From positions 2,666,001 through 2,730,000 of the forward strand of contig NZ_CP059399.1 in the NCBI RefSeq assembly GCF_013744875.1: a DNA stretch of 64,000 nt. The letters run 5' to 3'. Below, piece by piece: positions 44,617-53,651 of this stretch; position 1 is the stretch's first letter, and every line of letters begins with the position of its first letter. The notes under the pieces were generated by a model that saw only the letters and a list, made by a program, of their open reading frames with translations, was not told where the DNA came from and did no database searches. The stretch comes from Nocardia huaxiensis (GTDB lineage Bacteria; Actinomycetota; Actinomycetes; Mycobacteriales; Mycobacteriaceae). Made by a program: the position numbers and the translations under genes.

Positions 44617-45573
44617 TCAGGCGGCGCGGGGCGCGACCTCTTCGACGATGGAGTAGTGCTCGGCATTGCCGGTGATGATGGTGCTGGGTTCACCGTGCAC
44701 GTCCACCGGGACATCCCCGGCGAGCGTAATGCGGGTGAGCCGCCGCGGCTGACCGTCGTAGTCGTCGATGGCGTAGTGCTGGGTGGCGCGGTTGTCCCAG
44801 ATCGCCACATCGCCGAGCTGCCAGTTCCAGCGAGTCGTGTTCTCCAGCTTGGTGACTCGATTTTGCAGCAGTTGGAACAGCGTCTGCGATTCGGCGGCCG
44901 TGAACCCGGCGAAGTTCTTCACGAAATGGCCGAGCAGCAGGGCGCGTTCGCCGGTGACCGGGTGCACGCGCACCACCGGATGCTCGGTCTCGTAGTAGGT
45001 GGACTCGAACTCCTCGCGGTAGGCCTTGATGTTCGCGGTCACCTGCTCGTTCTCGCCGCGTGCCACCTCGGTGCGATCGGCCGCGTAGTCGTAGGCATTG
45101 GTGTGGCGGGCGCGCAGGTTCTCGACGAGCGCCTTGAGCGGGTCGGGCAGCGCCTCGTAGGCGGCGACGGTCGAGGCCCACGTGGTGGAGCCGCCGTACG
45201 GGGGCAGGTGCACGGCGCGCAGGATGGACGCCTTCGGAATCCGGTCCACGAAGGTGACATCGGTGTGCCAGCTGTTGGCGCGGCCGTACTCCGAATCGAT
45301 CGGCAGCGTCTTGACGCCCTTGGACGTGACGGTCGGATGCGGGGTGGTGGGTGAGCCGAGCAGCTGCGCGAACTCGTACTGGCCGTCCTCGGTGAGGTGT
45401 TCCTGCCCGCGGAAGAAGATGACCTTGTGCTCGTGCAGGGCGTCCTGAATCTTCTGCACGGTCACCGAATCCAGGTCACCGCCGAGGCGCACACCGTCGA
45501 TGCGCGCGCCAATCTTGCTGCCCAGCTTCACAACTGTCACGGTGGAAGTGTCGGAGGCGTAGTCGACGGACAT
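44617..45573 (-). CDS. TauD/TfdA-family Fe(II)/2-oxoglutarate dioxygenase, Rv3406 alkylsulfatase-like
   Basis: A 318-residue dioxygenase very similar in wording to M. tuberculosis Rv3406, a type II alkyl-sulfatase: [37 protein letters not shown] (Fe ligands His and Asp near 102-104), [40 protein letters not shown] (distal Fe His) and the 2-oxoglutarate-binding Arg in [15 protein letters not shown]. It probably releases sulfate from alkyl sulfates by oxidative cleavage. AGAGGG precedes the ATG by about 6 bases. Confidence 0.92.
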   Translation of the reverse strand: MSVDYASDTSTVTVVKLGSKIGARIDGVRLGGDLDSVTVQKIQDALHEHKVIFFRGQEHLTEDGQYEFAQLLGSPTTPHPTVTSKGVKTLPIDSEYGRANSWHTDVTFVDRIPKASILRAVHLPPYGGSTTWASTVAAYEALPDPLKALVENLRARHTNAYDYAADRTEVARGENEQVTANIKAYREEFESTYYETEHPVVRVHPVTGERALLLGHFVKNFAGFTAAESQTLFQLLQNRVTKLENTTRWNWQLGDVAIWDNRATQHYAIDDYDGQPRRLTRITLAGDVPVDVHGEPSTIITGNAEHYSIVEEVAPRAA

Positions 45574-45686
45574 GCCAACCCTCTCGCTCGCATTGTGGTG
45601 ATCACCGGCTCGATTGCGCCGGTGCCCTCACTTCACCACTGCAGAGCGCCTGCAAATAGGGTTGCATTCAGCAGGATTGAAAGCCG

Positions 45687-46457
45687 CTATCCGACGTGTT
45701 CGCGCAGGTACGCCAGATCCTCCGCGACCCCGTCGCCCGGCGTCTCCAGCACGATCGGCCCGTCCACCGCCTTGCACACCTCGACCAGCAGCTGCGGGTC
45801 GATGGTGCCGTCGGCGAGGTTGGCATGCCGGTCCGCGCCCGAATTGAACTCGTCGCGAGAGGAGTTCAGGTGCACCAGGTCGATCCGGCCGGTGATGGCC
45901 TTGATGCGCTCGACGATCCCGAGCAGCTCCTCGCCACCGGCCCACGCGTGACAGGTGTCGAGGCAGAAGCCCGCCCCGAAATCGCCCACGGCATCCCACA
46001 GCCGGCCGATATCGTCGAAATGCCGTGCCATGGCATGGTTTCCGCCCGCGGTGTTCTCGATGAGAATCGGCACCGCGAAGCCGCCCTTGTCCTCCTGCCG
46101 CTGGAAGAGTTTGCGCCAGTTGAGGATGCCCTCCACCATCTCCTCGTCCTTGCGCACGTGGCCGCCGTGCACCACCAGCCCGAACGCCCCCAGCTCGGCT
46201 GCGGCCTGCGCCTGCAACGCCACAGCATTGCGCGAGGGCATCCGCAGGCGATTGTTCAGGCTCGCCACATTGATCTGATAGGAGGAGTGCACCACCACAT
46301 CGATCGGACTGGCCTTGATCTCCGCGGCGAGGGGATGCGGGGCGGGTTTGTCCCAGCTCTGCGGATCCACCACGAACATCTGGATCACATCGGCGCCGAG
46401 TTTCTCGCCGAAACCGATCGGGTCGCTGTCCATCCGGACATGGGCTCCAAGACGCAT
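45687..46457 (-). CDS. nfo: Endonuclease IV (AP endonuclease), Nfo/End type
   Basis: A 256-residue TIM-barrel AP endonuclease matching mycobacterial End (Rv0670) closely: LGAHV at the start, NPQSW-like DPQSWDKP, YQINVASLNNRLRMPSRN, IVHGGHV-like VVHGGHV, IENTAGGNHAMARHFDDIGR, CLDTCHAWAGGEEL, IDLVHLNSSRDEFNSGADRH. The metal-binding His, Glu and Asp residues of the three-zinc centre are in these motifs. It nicks DNA at abasic sites in base excision repair. The start ATG 46457 (MRLGAHV) fits the family. Some members are described simply as deoxyribonuclease IV. Confidence 0.93.
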   Translation of the reverse strand: MRLGAHVRMDSDPIGFGEKLGADVIQMFVVDPQSWDKPAPHPLAAEIKASPIDVVVHSSYQINVASLNNRLRMPSRNAVALQAQAAAELGAFGLVVHGGHVRKDEEMVEGILNWRKLFQRQEDKGGFAVPILIENTAGGNHAMARHFDDIGRLWDAVGDFGAGFCLDTCHAWAGGEELLGIVERIKAITGRIDLVHLNSSRDEFNSGADRHANLADGTIDPQLLVEVCKAVDGPIVLETPGDGVAEDLAYLREHVG

Positions 46458-46679
46458 GAGGCCCAGCGTATAGCCGACCACCGACACTTCACCGGCGGTA
46501 CAAGCGAACGTTCAGTGTTGCGCAAGCGGGATGGGTGGAGATAGTTCGGTAGACAATCGAGCGCTGGGCTATGGTTCTGGTGGTTTCCGGATCGGCCCGA
46601 GCTCGATCACGCCGATCGTTTGCGGTACATCGTGCGCTGGTGGGTCCCGGCGGGTGATGTGGGAAGTGAGAGCTGAGTC

Positions 46680-48518
46680 ATGTTGTCCAACGGTGACGTT
46701 TTCGCCGGGTATGTCATCGAGCGGACGCTGGGTCGCGGGGGCATGGGTTCGGTGTATCTGGCCAAGCATCCGCGGCTGCCGCGAATGACGGCCCTGAAGT
46801 TGTTGAACCGGGAAATGGTGTTCGACAAGGAGATTCGCGCGCGCTTCGAGCGCGAGGCGGATCTGGTGTCCGGGCTGGATCACCACAATATCGTCACCGT
46901 GTACGACCGCGGGCTCGAAGACGGGCAGCTGTGGATCTCCATGCAGTACATCGACGGCGTGGACGCCTCGAGCGTGAATCCGCAGGCGCTGCCGCCGGAA
47001 CGGGCCGTGCAGATCGTCGCCGAAACCGCGGACGCCCTCGACTACGCGCACCGCAACGAGGTGCTGCACCGCGACGTCAAACCCGCCAATATCCTGCTCG
47101 CGCGCTCCACCGGCGGCAAGGGCGAACGCGTCTATCTCACCGACTTCGGCATCGCCCGGCTGCGTGACGAGACCAGCAACCTCACCCAGACCGGAACCTT
47201 CACCGCGACCCTCGCCTACGCCTCGCCCGAACAGCTGACCGGCTCCGCACTCGACGGCCGCTCCGACCAGTACTCGCTGGCATGCACGCTGTTCTGGCTG
47301 CTCACCGGGTCCGGCCCGTTCCAGGCCACCAACCCGGCCGCGGTCATTCAGGGGCACCTGCAGAATCCGCCGCCGCCGGCCGCCAATCTGCGGCCCGGCC
47401 TGCCGCCCGCGCTGGACATGGTGATCGCCAAGGCCATGGCCAAGCGGCCCGAGGACCGCTTCGCCAGCTGCAGCGAATTCGCCGCCGCCGCGCGCCGCGC
47501 CCTCGCCGCGCCCAGCGCGCCGGCCATGCCGCTGGTGAATCCGCGCACCGCGCCGCCGATGCCGTTCGCCAATACCGGCGGCGCCAACCCGACGGTCGGG
47601 CCCATGACGGGCGGCCCGACCCCCACCGCCGCGCCCATGACCGGCGGGCCCATGCAGACCGCCGGGCCGCGCACCGCCGGGCCGAATCCGACGGCCGCGC
47701 CCGTGCCGTATCCGACCATGGTCAATACGGCCACCCCGCCGCCGCAGCCGGTCGCGGGCTTCACGCCGAACCGGCCGACGAACCAGTACACGACGCCGGG
47801 CTACAACTACAGCAATCCGGGCAATGCCACCGTGCCGCCGCCGGGTGTGCCGCCGGGCATGGGGCAGGCCGGTCCGCGTCCGCCCATGCCGCCGCGAAAG
47901 TCCAACACCGGTTTGATCATCGGGGCCATCCTGGGTGTGCTGGTGCTGGCCATCGTGGTTGTGGTGGTGGTGGCCGCGGCCGGTGACGACAGCGGGAACG
48001 GCAGCGCCGGCGGGACGACCACGACCACCGTCAGCACCAACGGTTCCAGCCCGTCCAACGCGGACCTCACCTGGTCGACGGTCAGCCAGGAATTCCCGCG
48101 CATGGTGCCCTCCACCAAGAGCGGCGAGGACGGCTACAACGGCGCCACCTGCTGGCTGGCCGACGCGAGCAGCCCGCCGGAGGCCGACGAGGGCGAACCC
48201 GACTTCGGCAACTGGACGGTCCAGTGGCGCTGCTTCGGCGGTGGCAACAACGAGGACCCCTTCTACCGCATCTACGGCTACGACTCCTCCGCCGACGTGC
48301 AGTCGGTGGTGAGCGGACTGACCTCGGCCAAGAAGTCCACCGACACCAACGGCGGCAATACCTACACCAACTACCAGTTCACCGACCAGAGCCGCCCGCG
48401 CATGGTCACCAACTTCACCGGCGACAGTGACCGCGCGCAAATGCTCATGTACACAGATGGGGTGGTGGGCAGCATCGACGAGGTGCTGCGCTGGTGGCGA
48501 TCCGCGCCACTGAACTGA
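46680..48518 (+). CDS. Transmembrane Ser/Thr protein kinase (paralogue A)
   Basis: A 612-residue kinase: glycine loop LGRGGMGSVYLAKH (17-30), Lys in TALKLLNRE, HRDVKPAN near 130, DFG near 155, ATLAYASPEQL. A Pro/Thr/Gly-rich linker (about 275-405) contains MTGGPTPTAAPMTGGPM-like repeats, then a TM helix (GLIIGAILGVLVLAIVVVVV, about 411-433) and an ectodomain of about 180 residues with two Cys (GATCWLAD and VQWRCFGG). It is the first of three closely similar kinases in 8.5 kb. The next gene begins 12 bases after its stop, indicating an operon. Confidence 0.93.
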   Translation: MLSNGDVFAGYVIERTLGRGGMGSVYLAKHPRLPRMTALKLLNREMVFDKEIRARFEREADLVSGLDHHNIVTVYDRGLEDGQLWISMQYIDGVDASSVNPQALPPERAVQIVAETADALDYAHRNEVLHRDVKPANILLARSTGGKGERVYLTDFGIARLRDETSNLTQTGTFTATLAYASPEQLTGSALDGRSDQYSLACTLFWLLTGSGPFQATNPAAVIQGHLQNPPPPAANLRPGLPPALDMVIAKAMAKRPEDRFASCSEFAAAARRALAAPSAPAMPLVNPRTAPPMPFANTGGANPTVGPMTGGPTPTAAPMTGGPMQTAGPRTAGPNPTAAPVPYPTMVNTATPPPQPVAGFTPNRPTNQYTTPGYNYSNPGNATVPPPGVPPGMGQAGPRPPMPPRKSNTGLIIGAILGVLVLAIVVVVVVAAAGDDSGNGSAGGTTTTTVSTNGSSPSNADLTWSTVSQEFPRMVPSTKSGEDGYNGATCWLADASSPPEADEGEPDFGNWTVQWRCFGGGNNEDPFYRIYGYDSSADVQSVVSGLTSAKKSTDTNGGNTYTNYQFTDQSRPRMVTNFTGDSDRAQMLMYTDGVVGSIDEVLRWWRSAPLN

Positions 48519-48530
48519 CGAGAGGGATCT

Positions 48531-50129
48531 GTGCTGCGCGCTGGTGAGGTATTCGCCGGATATGTCATCGAACGCGAACTCGGCCGCGGCGGCATGGGTT
48601 CGGTCTACCTGGCACAGCATCCCCGTCTGCCACGCCGCACGGCCCTGAAACTGCTGAACCGGGAACTGTTCGACGACACCGAGATCCGCGCCCGCTTCGA
48701 CCGCGAAGCCGATCTGGTGGCGCGGCTGGAACATCCGCACATCGTGCCGGTCTACGACCGCGGCATCGAGGGCGACCGGCGCTGGATCTCCATGCGCTAC
48801 ATCGACGGATGCGACGCCGCCTCCCTCGAACCCCTCGAGGTGGCGCCGGACCGCGCGCTGCGCATCATCACGAGCGTCGCGCAGGCCCTGGACTTCGCGC
48901 ACCGCAACGACGTGCTGCACCGCGACGTCAAACCCGCCAACATCCTGCTCGAGCGCGATGTGGCCGAAGAACGGGTCTACCTCGCCGACTTCGGAATCGC
49001 CCGCCTGCGTGACGATTCCGCCCGCCTCACCCAGACCGGCACCGTCACCGCCACCCTCGCCTACGCCGCACCCGAACAACTCGCCGGCCTGCCGGTGGAC
49101 CACCGCTGCGACCAATACGCGCTGGCCTGCACCCTGTACTGGCTGCTCACCGGAACCACCCCGTTCGCCGGTGACAACGCGCCCGCCATCATCGCGGGCC
49201 ACCTGCACCGAGAACCGCCGCCGCTCAACACTTTCCGCCGCCTGCCCCCGGCACTGGACGCCGTGCTGGCTCGCGGCCTGGCCAAAAACCCTGCGGCACG
49301 GTTCGATTCGTGCGCGGAGTTCGCCGCCGCGGCCCGGCAGGCCGCGGGTGGAGTGTCCGCGCCCATGGCCGCCGGGTCGGTCACCCGGCCGCGCAACGGA
49401 CACAGCCTGCCGCCCGTCGGCGCGGTCACCGCACCGTCCGGTGCGCGACCTCCCACCGCAGGTGGTCCGAACGGAACGCGGCCCGCGTCGCCGCCGTCCG
49501 CAAGGCCGATGAGTCCGGCATCGCCCGTGCGACAGGCCACCCCGGTCGAGTCGGCCCGCCCGCTCACCCCGCAGCAGCCCGGACGGCAGGTCGCGCAATC
49601 CGCTCCGGCGCGGCAGTTCACGCCACCCGGATCAGGGGTGCCCGCGTCGTCCGATGCGCGGCCGCCGCTCGAATCGGCAACGCCCGCACGCGTTTCCGGG
49701 CGATCGGCTGCCGTGCGGAACTCGTCGCCGGCGCGGCCCGCCGCGCCCGGTTCGACCGGACCGCGCGCGACACCGCCTCCGGTGCGCCGCAAGCGCCGCT
49801 CGTGGAAGCGAGGCTGCCTGATCGGGACGGTGGGGATCGTCGTCGCGCCGGTGCTCGTGGTCGCGGGCTGCCTCGCCGTGCTCGATGCGGTGTCCTCCGA
49901 TGATCCGGGCGGGTCGGGGGTGACCACGACCGCCGTCGAGCCCGCGCCGTATACCGGGGACGCGGGGCAGCCCGGGGAAGCGGTTGTGCCCACCGAGGCG
50001 CCCACGGGGACGACCACCGTCGAGACTGCGCCGGAACCGGGGCACTACGGGTACACCGTGACGCCCGGTGCGGAAACCGGGGTGCCCGCCACGCGAACCG
50101 GGGTGCCCGTGCCCGCGCCCGGCTACTGA
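48531..50129 (+). CDS. Transmembrane Ser/Thr protein kinase (paralogue B)
   Basis: A 532-residue kinase from GTG 48531, with AGAGGG 4 bases upstream. Its kinase domain is nearly the same as the flanking paralogues (LGRGGMGSVYLAQHPRLPR, HRDVKPANILL near 130, DFGIARL). After a low-complexity linker there is a Cys-containing TM helix (CLIGTVGIVVAPVLVVAGCL, about 428-447) and a short Thr/Pro-rich outer tail of 80 residues ending GVPVPAPGY, without the folded ectodomain of paralogue A. Likely co-transcribed with the kinase upstream. Confidence 0.92.
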   Translation: MLRAGEVFAGYVIERELGRGGMGSVYLAQHPRLPRRTALKLLNRELFDDTEIRARFDREADLVARLEHPHIVPVYDRGIEGDRRWISMRYIDGCDAASLEPLEVAPDRALRIITSVAQALDFAHRNDVLHRDVKPANILLERDVAEERVYLADFGIARLRDDSARLTQTGTVTATLAYAAPEQLAGLPVDHRCDQYALACTLYWLLTGTTPFAGDNAPAIIAGHLHREPPPLNTFRRLPPALDAVLARGLAKNPAARFDSCAEFAAAARQAAGGVSAPMAAGSVTRPRNGHSLPPVGAVTAPSGARPPTAGGPNGTRPASPPSARPMSPASPVRQATPVESARPLTPQQPGRQVAQSAPARQFTPPGSGVPASSDARPPLESATPARVSGRSAAVRNSSPARPAAPGSTGPRATPPPVRRKRRSWKRGCLIGTVGIVVAPVLVVAGCLAVLDAVSSDDPGGSGVTTTAVEPAPYTGDAGQPGEAVVPTEAPTGTTTVETAPEPGHYGYTVTPGAETGVPATRTGVPVPAPGY

Positions 50130-50181
50130 CAATGCACCCCGGCCGATCGGTCTTTCCTATGGACATTCTGTGGGTGTCGGT

Positions 50182-50199
50182 ATCCGGGTGATCCCGGAT
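50182..50199 (+). terminator. Weak hairpin between kinase and ABC genes
   Basis: ATCCGGG-TGAT-CCCGGAT, a 7-bp stem with a 4-base loop in the 105-bp gap after the kinase stop. It may attenuate or separate the kinase operon from the ABC exporter operon. Confidence 0.35.
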
Positions 50200-50234
50200 G
50201 GCATCCGCGCAGGAAGCTAGACACACTGGACAGC

Positions 50235-51008
50235 ATGACTTCGAACGTCTCGGAATCCGTCACCCTGGGCAAGGGCGCGGCCCCGGTCGCCGCCCGAGCG
50301 ACCGATCTGGTGAAGATCTACGGCTCGGGCGACACACAGGTAAGGGCCCTCGACGGGGTGTCGGCCGAGTTCGCGCGGGGCGAATTCACCGCCATCATGG
50401 GGCCGTCCGGCTCCGGGAAATCGACGCTCATGCACTGCCTGGCCGGGCTGGACGCGGCCACCGCGGGCGCTGTCCACATCGGCGACACCGATCTGACCCG
50501 GCTCTCCGACAAGCAGATGACAAAGCTGCGGCGCGACCGCATCGGGTTCGTCTTCCAGGCGTTCAACCTGGTGCCGACACTCACGGCCCTGGAGAACATC
50601 ACGCTGCCGCTCGATATCGCGGGCCGCAAACCCGACGACGAGTGGCTGTCCACCGTCACCAAGCGACTCGGGCTCACCGACCGGCTCACCCACCGGCCCA
50701 GCGAACTGTCCGGCGGCCAGCAGCAGCGCGTGGCGTGCGCGCGGGCGCTGGCGGGCAAGCCGGACATCATCTTCGGTGACGAACCCACCGGCAACCTGGA
50801 CTCGCGATCCTCCGGCGAGGTGCTGTCCATCCTGCGCGCCGCCGTCGACGAATTCGGGCAGACCGTGGTCATCGTGACCCACGATCCGCGCGCCGCCTCC
50901 TACGCCGACCGCGTGGTGTTCCTCGCCGACGGCCGCATCGTCGACGAATTGCGCTCGCCCACCGCCGATTCCGTGCTCGACAAGATGAAGTCGCTGGAGA
51001 CCGTCTGA
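50235..51008 (+). CDS. ABC transporter ATP-binding protein, MacB/LolD type
   Basis: A 257-residue ATPase: Walker A GPSGSGKST (about 56-64), Q-loop VFQAFNLVPTLTALEN typical of MacB/LolD mechanotransducing ATPases, signature LSGGQQQRVACARAL, Walker B IIFGDEPTGNLDS, H-loop IVTHDPRAASYADR. The stop overlaps the start of the permease gene (TGATG at 51006-51010), so the two subunits are made together. Such exporters act on peptides, lipoproteins or antibiotics. Confidence 0.94.
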   Translation: MTSNVSESVTLGKGAAPVAARATDLVKIYGSGDTQVRALDGVSAEFARGEFTAIMGPSGSGKSTLMHCLAGLDAATAGAVHIGDTDLTRLSDKQMTKLRRDRIGFVFQAFNLVPTLTALENITLPLDIAGRKPDDEWLSTVTKRLGLTDRLTHRPSELSGGQQQRVACARALAGKPDIIFGDEPTGNLDSRSSGEVLSILRAAVDEFGQTVVIVTHDPRAASYADRVVFLADGRIVDELRSPTADSVLDKMKSLETV

Positions 51009-53545
51009 TGTCCGGAAGTCCGATGCGCAAGGTCGCCTTGCGCAATCTCGCCGCGCACAAGGTGCGGCTGGTGCTCACCCTGCTCTCGGTGGTGCTCGGA
51101 ACCGCCTTCATCGCAGGGTCTTTCGTGTTCACCGACACGCTGCAGAAGACCTTCGACGACATCTTCGCCAATCAGGCCAAGGGCGTCGACGTCCGAGTCA
51201 GCCCGAAAGAGCAGATGGCGCAGGGCATTCCGGTGACCCTGGTGCCGAAGGTGCAGGAGATGAACGGGGTGCAGACCGTCGCCCCCGGCATCAACGGGCC
51301 CATCTCGCTGCTCAAGGACGGCAAATTCGTGCAGACCGGCGGCGCGCCGACCATAGGTCAGGCGTACCTGCCGCCGGGGCAGGCCGTCGCGCAGCCGGAG
51401 AAGTTCGTCGAGGGCGCACCACCCAGCGAAGCCGGGCAGGTCGCCATCAACCGGGGTGGCGCGGACCGGGCCGGGTTGCACGTGGGTGACCGGGTCAAGG
51501 TGGTGACGCCCGCGAAGGGCGATGTCGAAGCCACCATCTCCGGCGTCTACGAATACGAAGGCGGCGGCAGCACCGGCGGATTCATCGGCCTGCAGTTCGT
51601 GGAGAACCAGGCTCGTGAGCTGTTCACCGACGGCAAGCACGTCGCCTACCTCGACATCGCCACGAAGCCCGGCGTGAACCCCGACCAGGTGCGCGACGAA
51701 ATCGCCACGGCCCTGCCCGATTACAAGGTGCAGAACGGCGACCAGGTGCGCGAGGAGATGAAGCAGCAGCTCGGTGACGCGCTGAAGTTCATCAACTACT
51801 TCCTGCTCGCCTTCGGCGCCATCGCGCTCATCGTGGGCACGTTCATCATCTACAACACCTTCTCCATGCTGGTGGCGCAGCGGCTGCGGGAACTGGCGCT
51901 GCTGCGGGCCGTCGGCGCGAGCAGCGGGCAGGTCGGTCGCTCGGTGGTCGGCGAGGCGCTGATCGTCGGAATCATCGGCAGCGCACTGGGTCTCGCGGCC
52001 GGCGTCGGACTGGCCTTCGGCTTGTCGGCGCTGCTCAATGCCTTCGATCTGGGGCTGCCGACCGGCACCATGGCGGTGCTGCCGCGCACCGTGCTCGTGG
52101 CCATGCTGGTCGGTGTGGTGGTGACCGTGGTCAGCGCTTACGCGCCGGCCCGCCGCGCGGCCACCATTCCGCCGGTCGAGGCCATGCGGGAGGAATTCGC
52201 TTCCGACACCGATCCCAAACGCCGGTGGGTGCGGGTGGGCATCGGCTCGGCCATGACCGTCGCCGGTGTGGCGCTGGTGGTGATCGGGGCGCAGGGCACC
52301 GGCGGGAACGCGGCGCTGACCGTCGGAATCGGAGCGCTGGCACTGATTCTCGCGGTGCTGTTGCTGTCGCCGGCACTGTCCAAGCCGGTGATTCGCGTCC
52401 TTGGCGTGCTGGTGATTCCGTTCGGCCCGATCGGGCGGATGGCGCGCAACAATGCCGTGCGCAATCCGCGGCGCACCGCCGCCACCGCCTTCGCGCTCAC
52501 GCTGGGACTCATGCTGGTGTCGGCCATCGGCATGCTCGGCGCGTCCGCCAAGGCGAGCATCGGCGAGTTGGTGGACAAGGGCGTGAAGGGCGACTACATG
52601 CTCTCGGGCCCGCCCAACAGCCTGATCGGGGTGCCGTTGCAGGCCACCGATGAGGTGAGAAAGGTGCCCGGCGTACAGGACGTGGTGGCCTTCCACGGCG
52701 CGCAGATCAAGATCGACGGAAAGATGATCTACGCGACGGTGCCCGAGGGACCGATGAACACGGTCATGAACTACGACATCAAGCAGGGCACCGACACGCT
52801 CGGGGCCAACGACATCCTGGTGTCGGAAACCTTTGCTGCCGACCATGACTGGTCCGCCGGGCAGACCGTCGAGATCACCGGGCTCGACGCCAAGAAGTAC
52901 CCGGTCACAGTGAGCGGCATCTACAAGGACACGCCGCTGCTGCAGAACGTGGTCACCTCCATGCCGCTCTACGAGCAGCTGGTGCCCACCAACTATCAGA
53001 GCAGCTTCGTGCTGATCATGAAGGCCGCGCCGGGCGCGAATCTGGACACCATGCGCACCGATCTCACCAAGATCGCCGAACAGTACGGCAACGTGCAGGT
53101 GATGGACCGGGAAGACTACAAGGGCGTCCAGGGCGCGCAGATCGACACCATGCTCGCCATCCTCTACGGGCTGCTCGCGCTCGCCGTGGTGATCGCCATC
53201 CTCGGCATCGTCAACACCCTGGCGCTGTCGGTGGTGGAGCGGCGGCGCGAGATCGGCATGCTGCGCGCGGTCGGCATGCAGCGGCCGCAGATGCGGCGCA
53301 GCATCTACCTGGAATCCATGCTGATCGCCATCTTCGGCGCGATCGTCGGCGTGGTGCTGGGGCTCGGTCTCGGCGTCGGATTCCTGCGCACGCTACAGGA
53401 TCTGGGCCTCGACACCATCGCGGTGCCGTGGGGCCAGATCGTGCTCATGCTCATCGCCTCCGGTGCGGTGGGCGTGCTGGCGGCGCTGTGGCCCGGCATC
53501 CGGGCGGCGCGCACACCGCCGCTGGCGGCCATCGCGGACCTGTGA
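51008..53545 (+). CDS. FtsX-like ABC permease (MacB/duplicated FtsX family)
   Basis: An 845-residue permease: a first TM helix near 19-40 (RLVLTLLSVVLGTAFIAGSF), a large extracytoplasmic MacB_PCD-like domain (about 45-255), three FtsX TM helices (about 262-390), a second TM and periplasmic unit (about 475-705), and three more FtsX helices (ILYGLLALAVVIAILGIVNT, AIFGAIVGVVLGLGLGVG, IVLMLIASGAVGVLAALWPG). The ending GIRAARTPPLAAIADL matches the family. Two FtsX units in one chain suggest a monomeric or pseudo-dimeric permease partnering with the ATPase upstream. Confidence 0.93.
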   Translation: MSGSPMRKVALRNLAAHKVRLVLTLLSVVLGTAFIAGSFVFTDTLQKTFDDIFANQAKGVDVRVSPKEQMAQGIPVTLVPKVQEMNGVQTVAPGINGPISLLKDGKFVQTGGAPTIGQAYLPPGQAVAQPEKFVEGAPPSEAGQVAINRGGADRAGLHVGDRVKVVTPAKGDVEATISGVYEYEGGGSTGGFIGLQFVENQARELFTDGKHVAYLDIATKPGVNPDQVRDEIATALPDYKVQNGDQVREEMKQQLGDALKFINYFLLAFGAIALIVGTFIIYNTFSMLVAQRLRELALLRAVGASSGQVGRSVVGEALIVGIIGSALGLAAGVGLAFGLSALLNAFDLGLPTGTMAVLPRTVLVAMLVGVVVTVVSAYAPARRAATIPPVEAMREEFASDTDPKRRWVRVGIGSAMTVAGVALVVIGAQGTGGNAALTVGIGALALILAVLLLSPALSKPVIRVLGVLVIPFGPIGRMARNNAVRNPRRTAATAFALTLGLMLVSAIGMLGASAKASIGELVDKGVKGDYMLSGPPNSLIGVPLQATDEVRKVPGVQDVVAFHGAQIKIDGKMIYATVPEGPMNTVMNYDIKQGTDTLGANDILVSETFAADHDWSAGQTVEITGLDAKKYPVTVSGIYKDTPLLQNVVTSMPLYEQLVPTNYQSSFVLIMKAAPGANLDTMRTDLTKIAEQYGNVQVMDREDYKGVQGAQIDTMLAILYGLLALAVVIAILGIVNTLALSVVERRREIGMLRAVGMQRPQMRRSIYLESMLIAIFGAIVGVVLGLGLGVGFLRTLQDLGLDTIAVPWGQIVLMLIASGAVGVLAALWPGIRAARTPPLAAIADL

Positions 53546-53609
53546 TGAGCACCGCCGACCTGTGAGCGTCACCGCGCGGCGCCAGTCCCTATCCGTCGCG
53601 CGGAGACAG

Positions 53610-53645
53610 TTCCGGCCGGTCACCTTCGGGGGTGACCGGCCGGAA
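53610..53645. terminator. Bidirectional hairpin terminator between convergent genes
   Basis: A perfect 15-bp stem (TTCCGGCCGGTCACC at 53610-53624, complement at 53631-53645) with a TTCGGG loop lies between the ABC permease and kinase C stops, serving both strands. Confidence 0.8.
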
Positions 53646-53651
53646 GCCGTT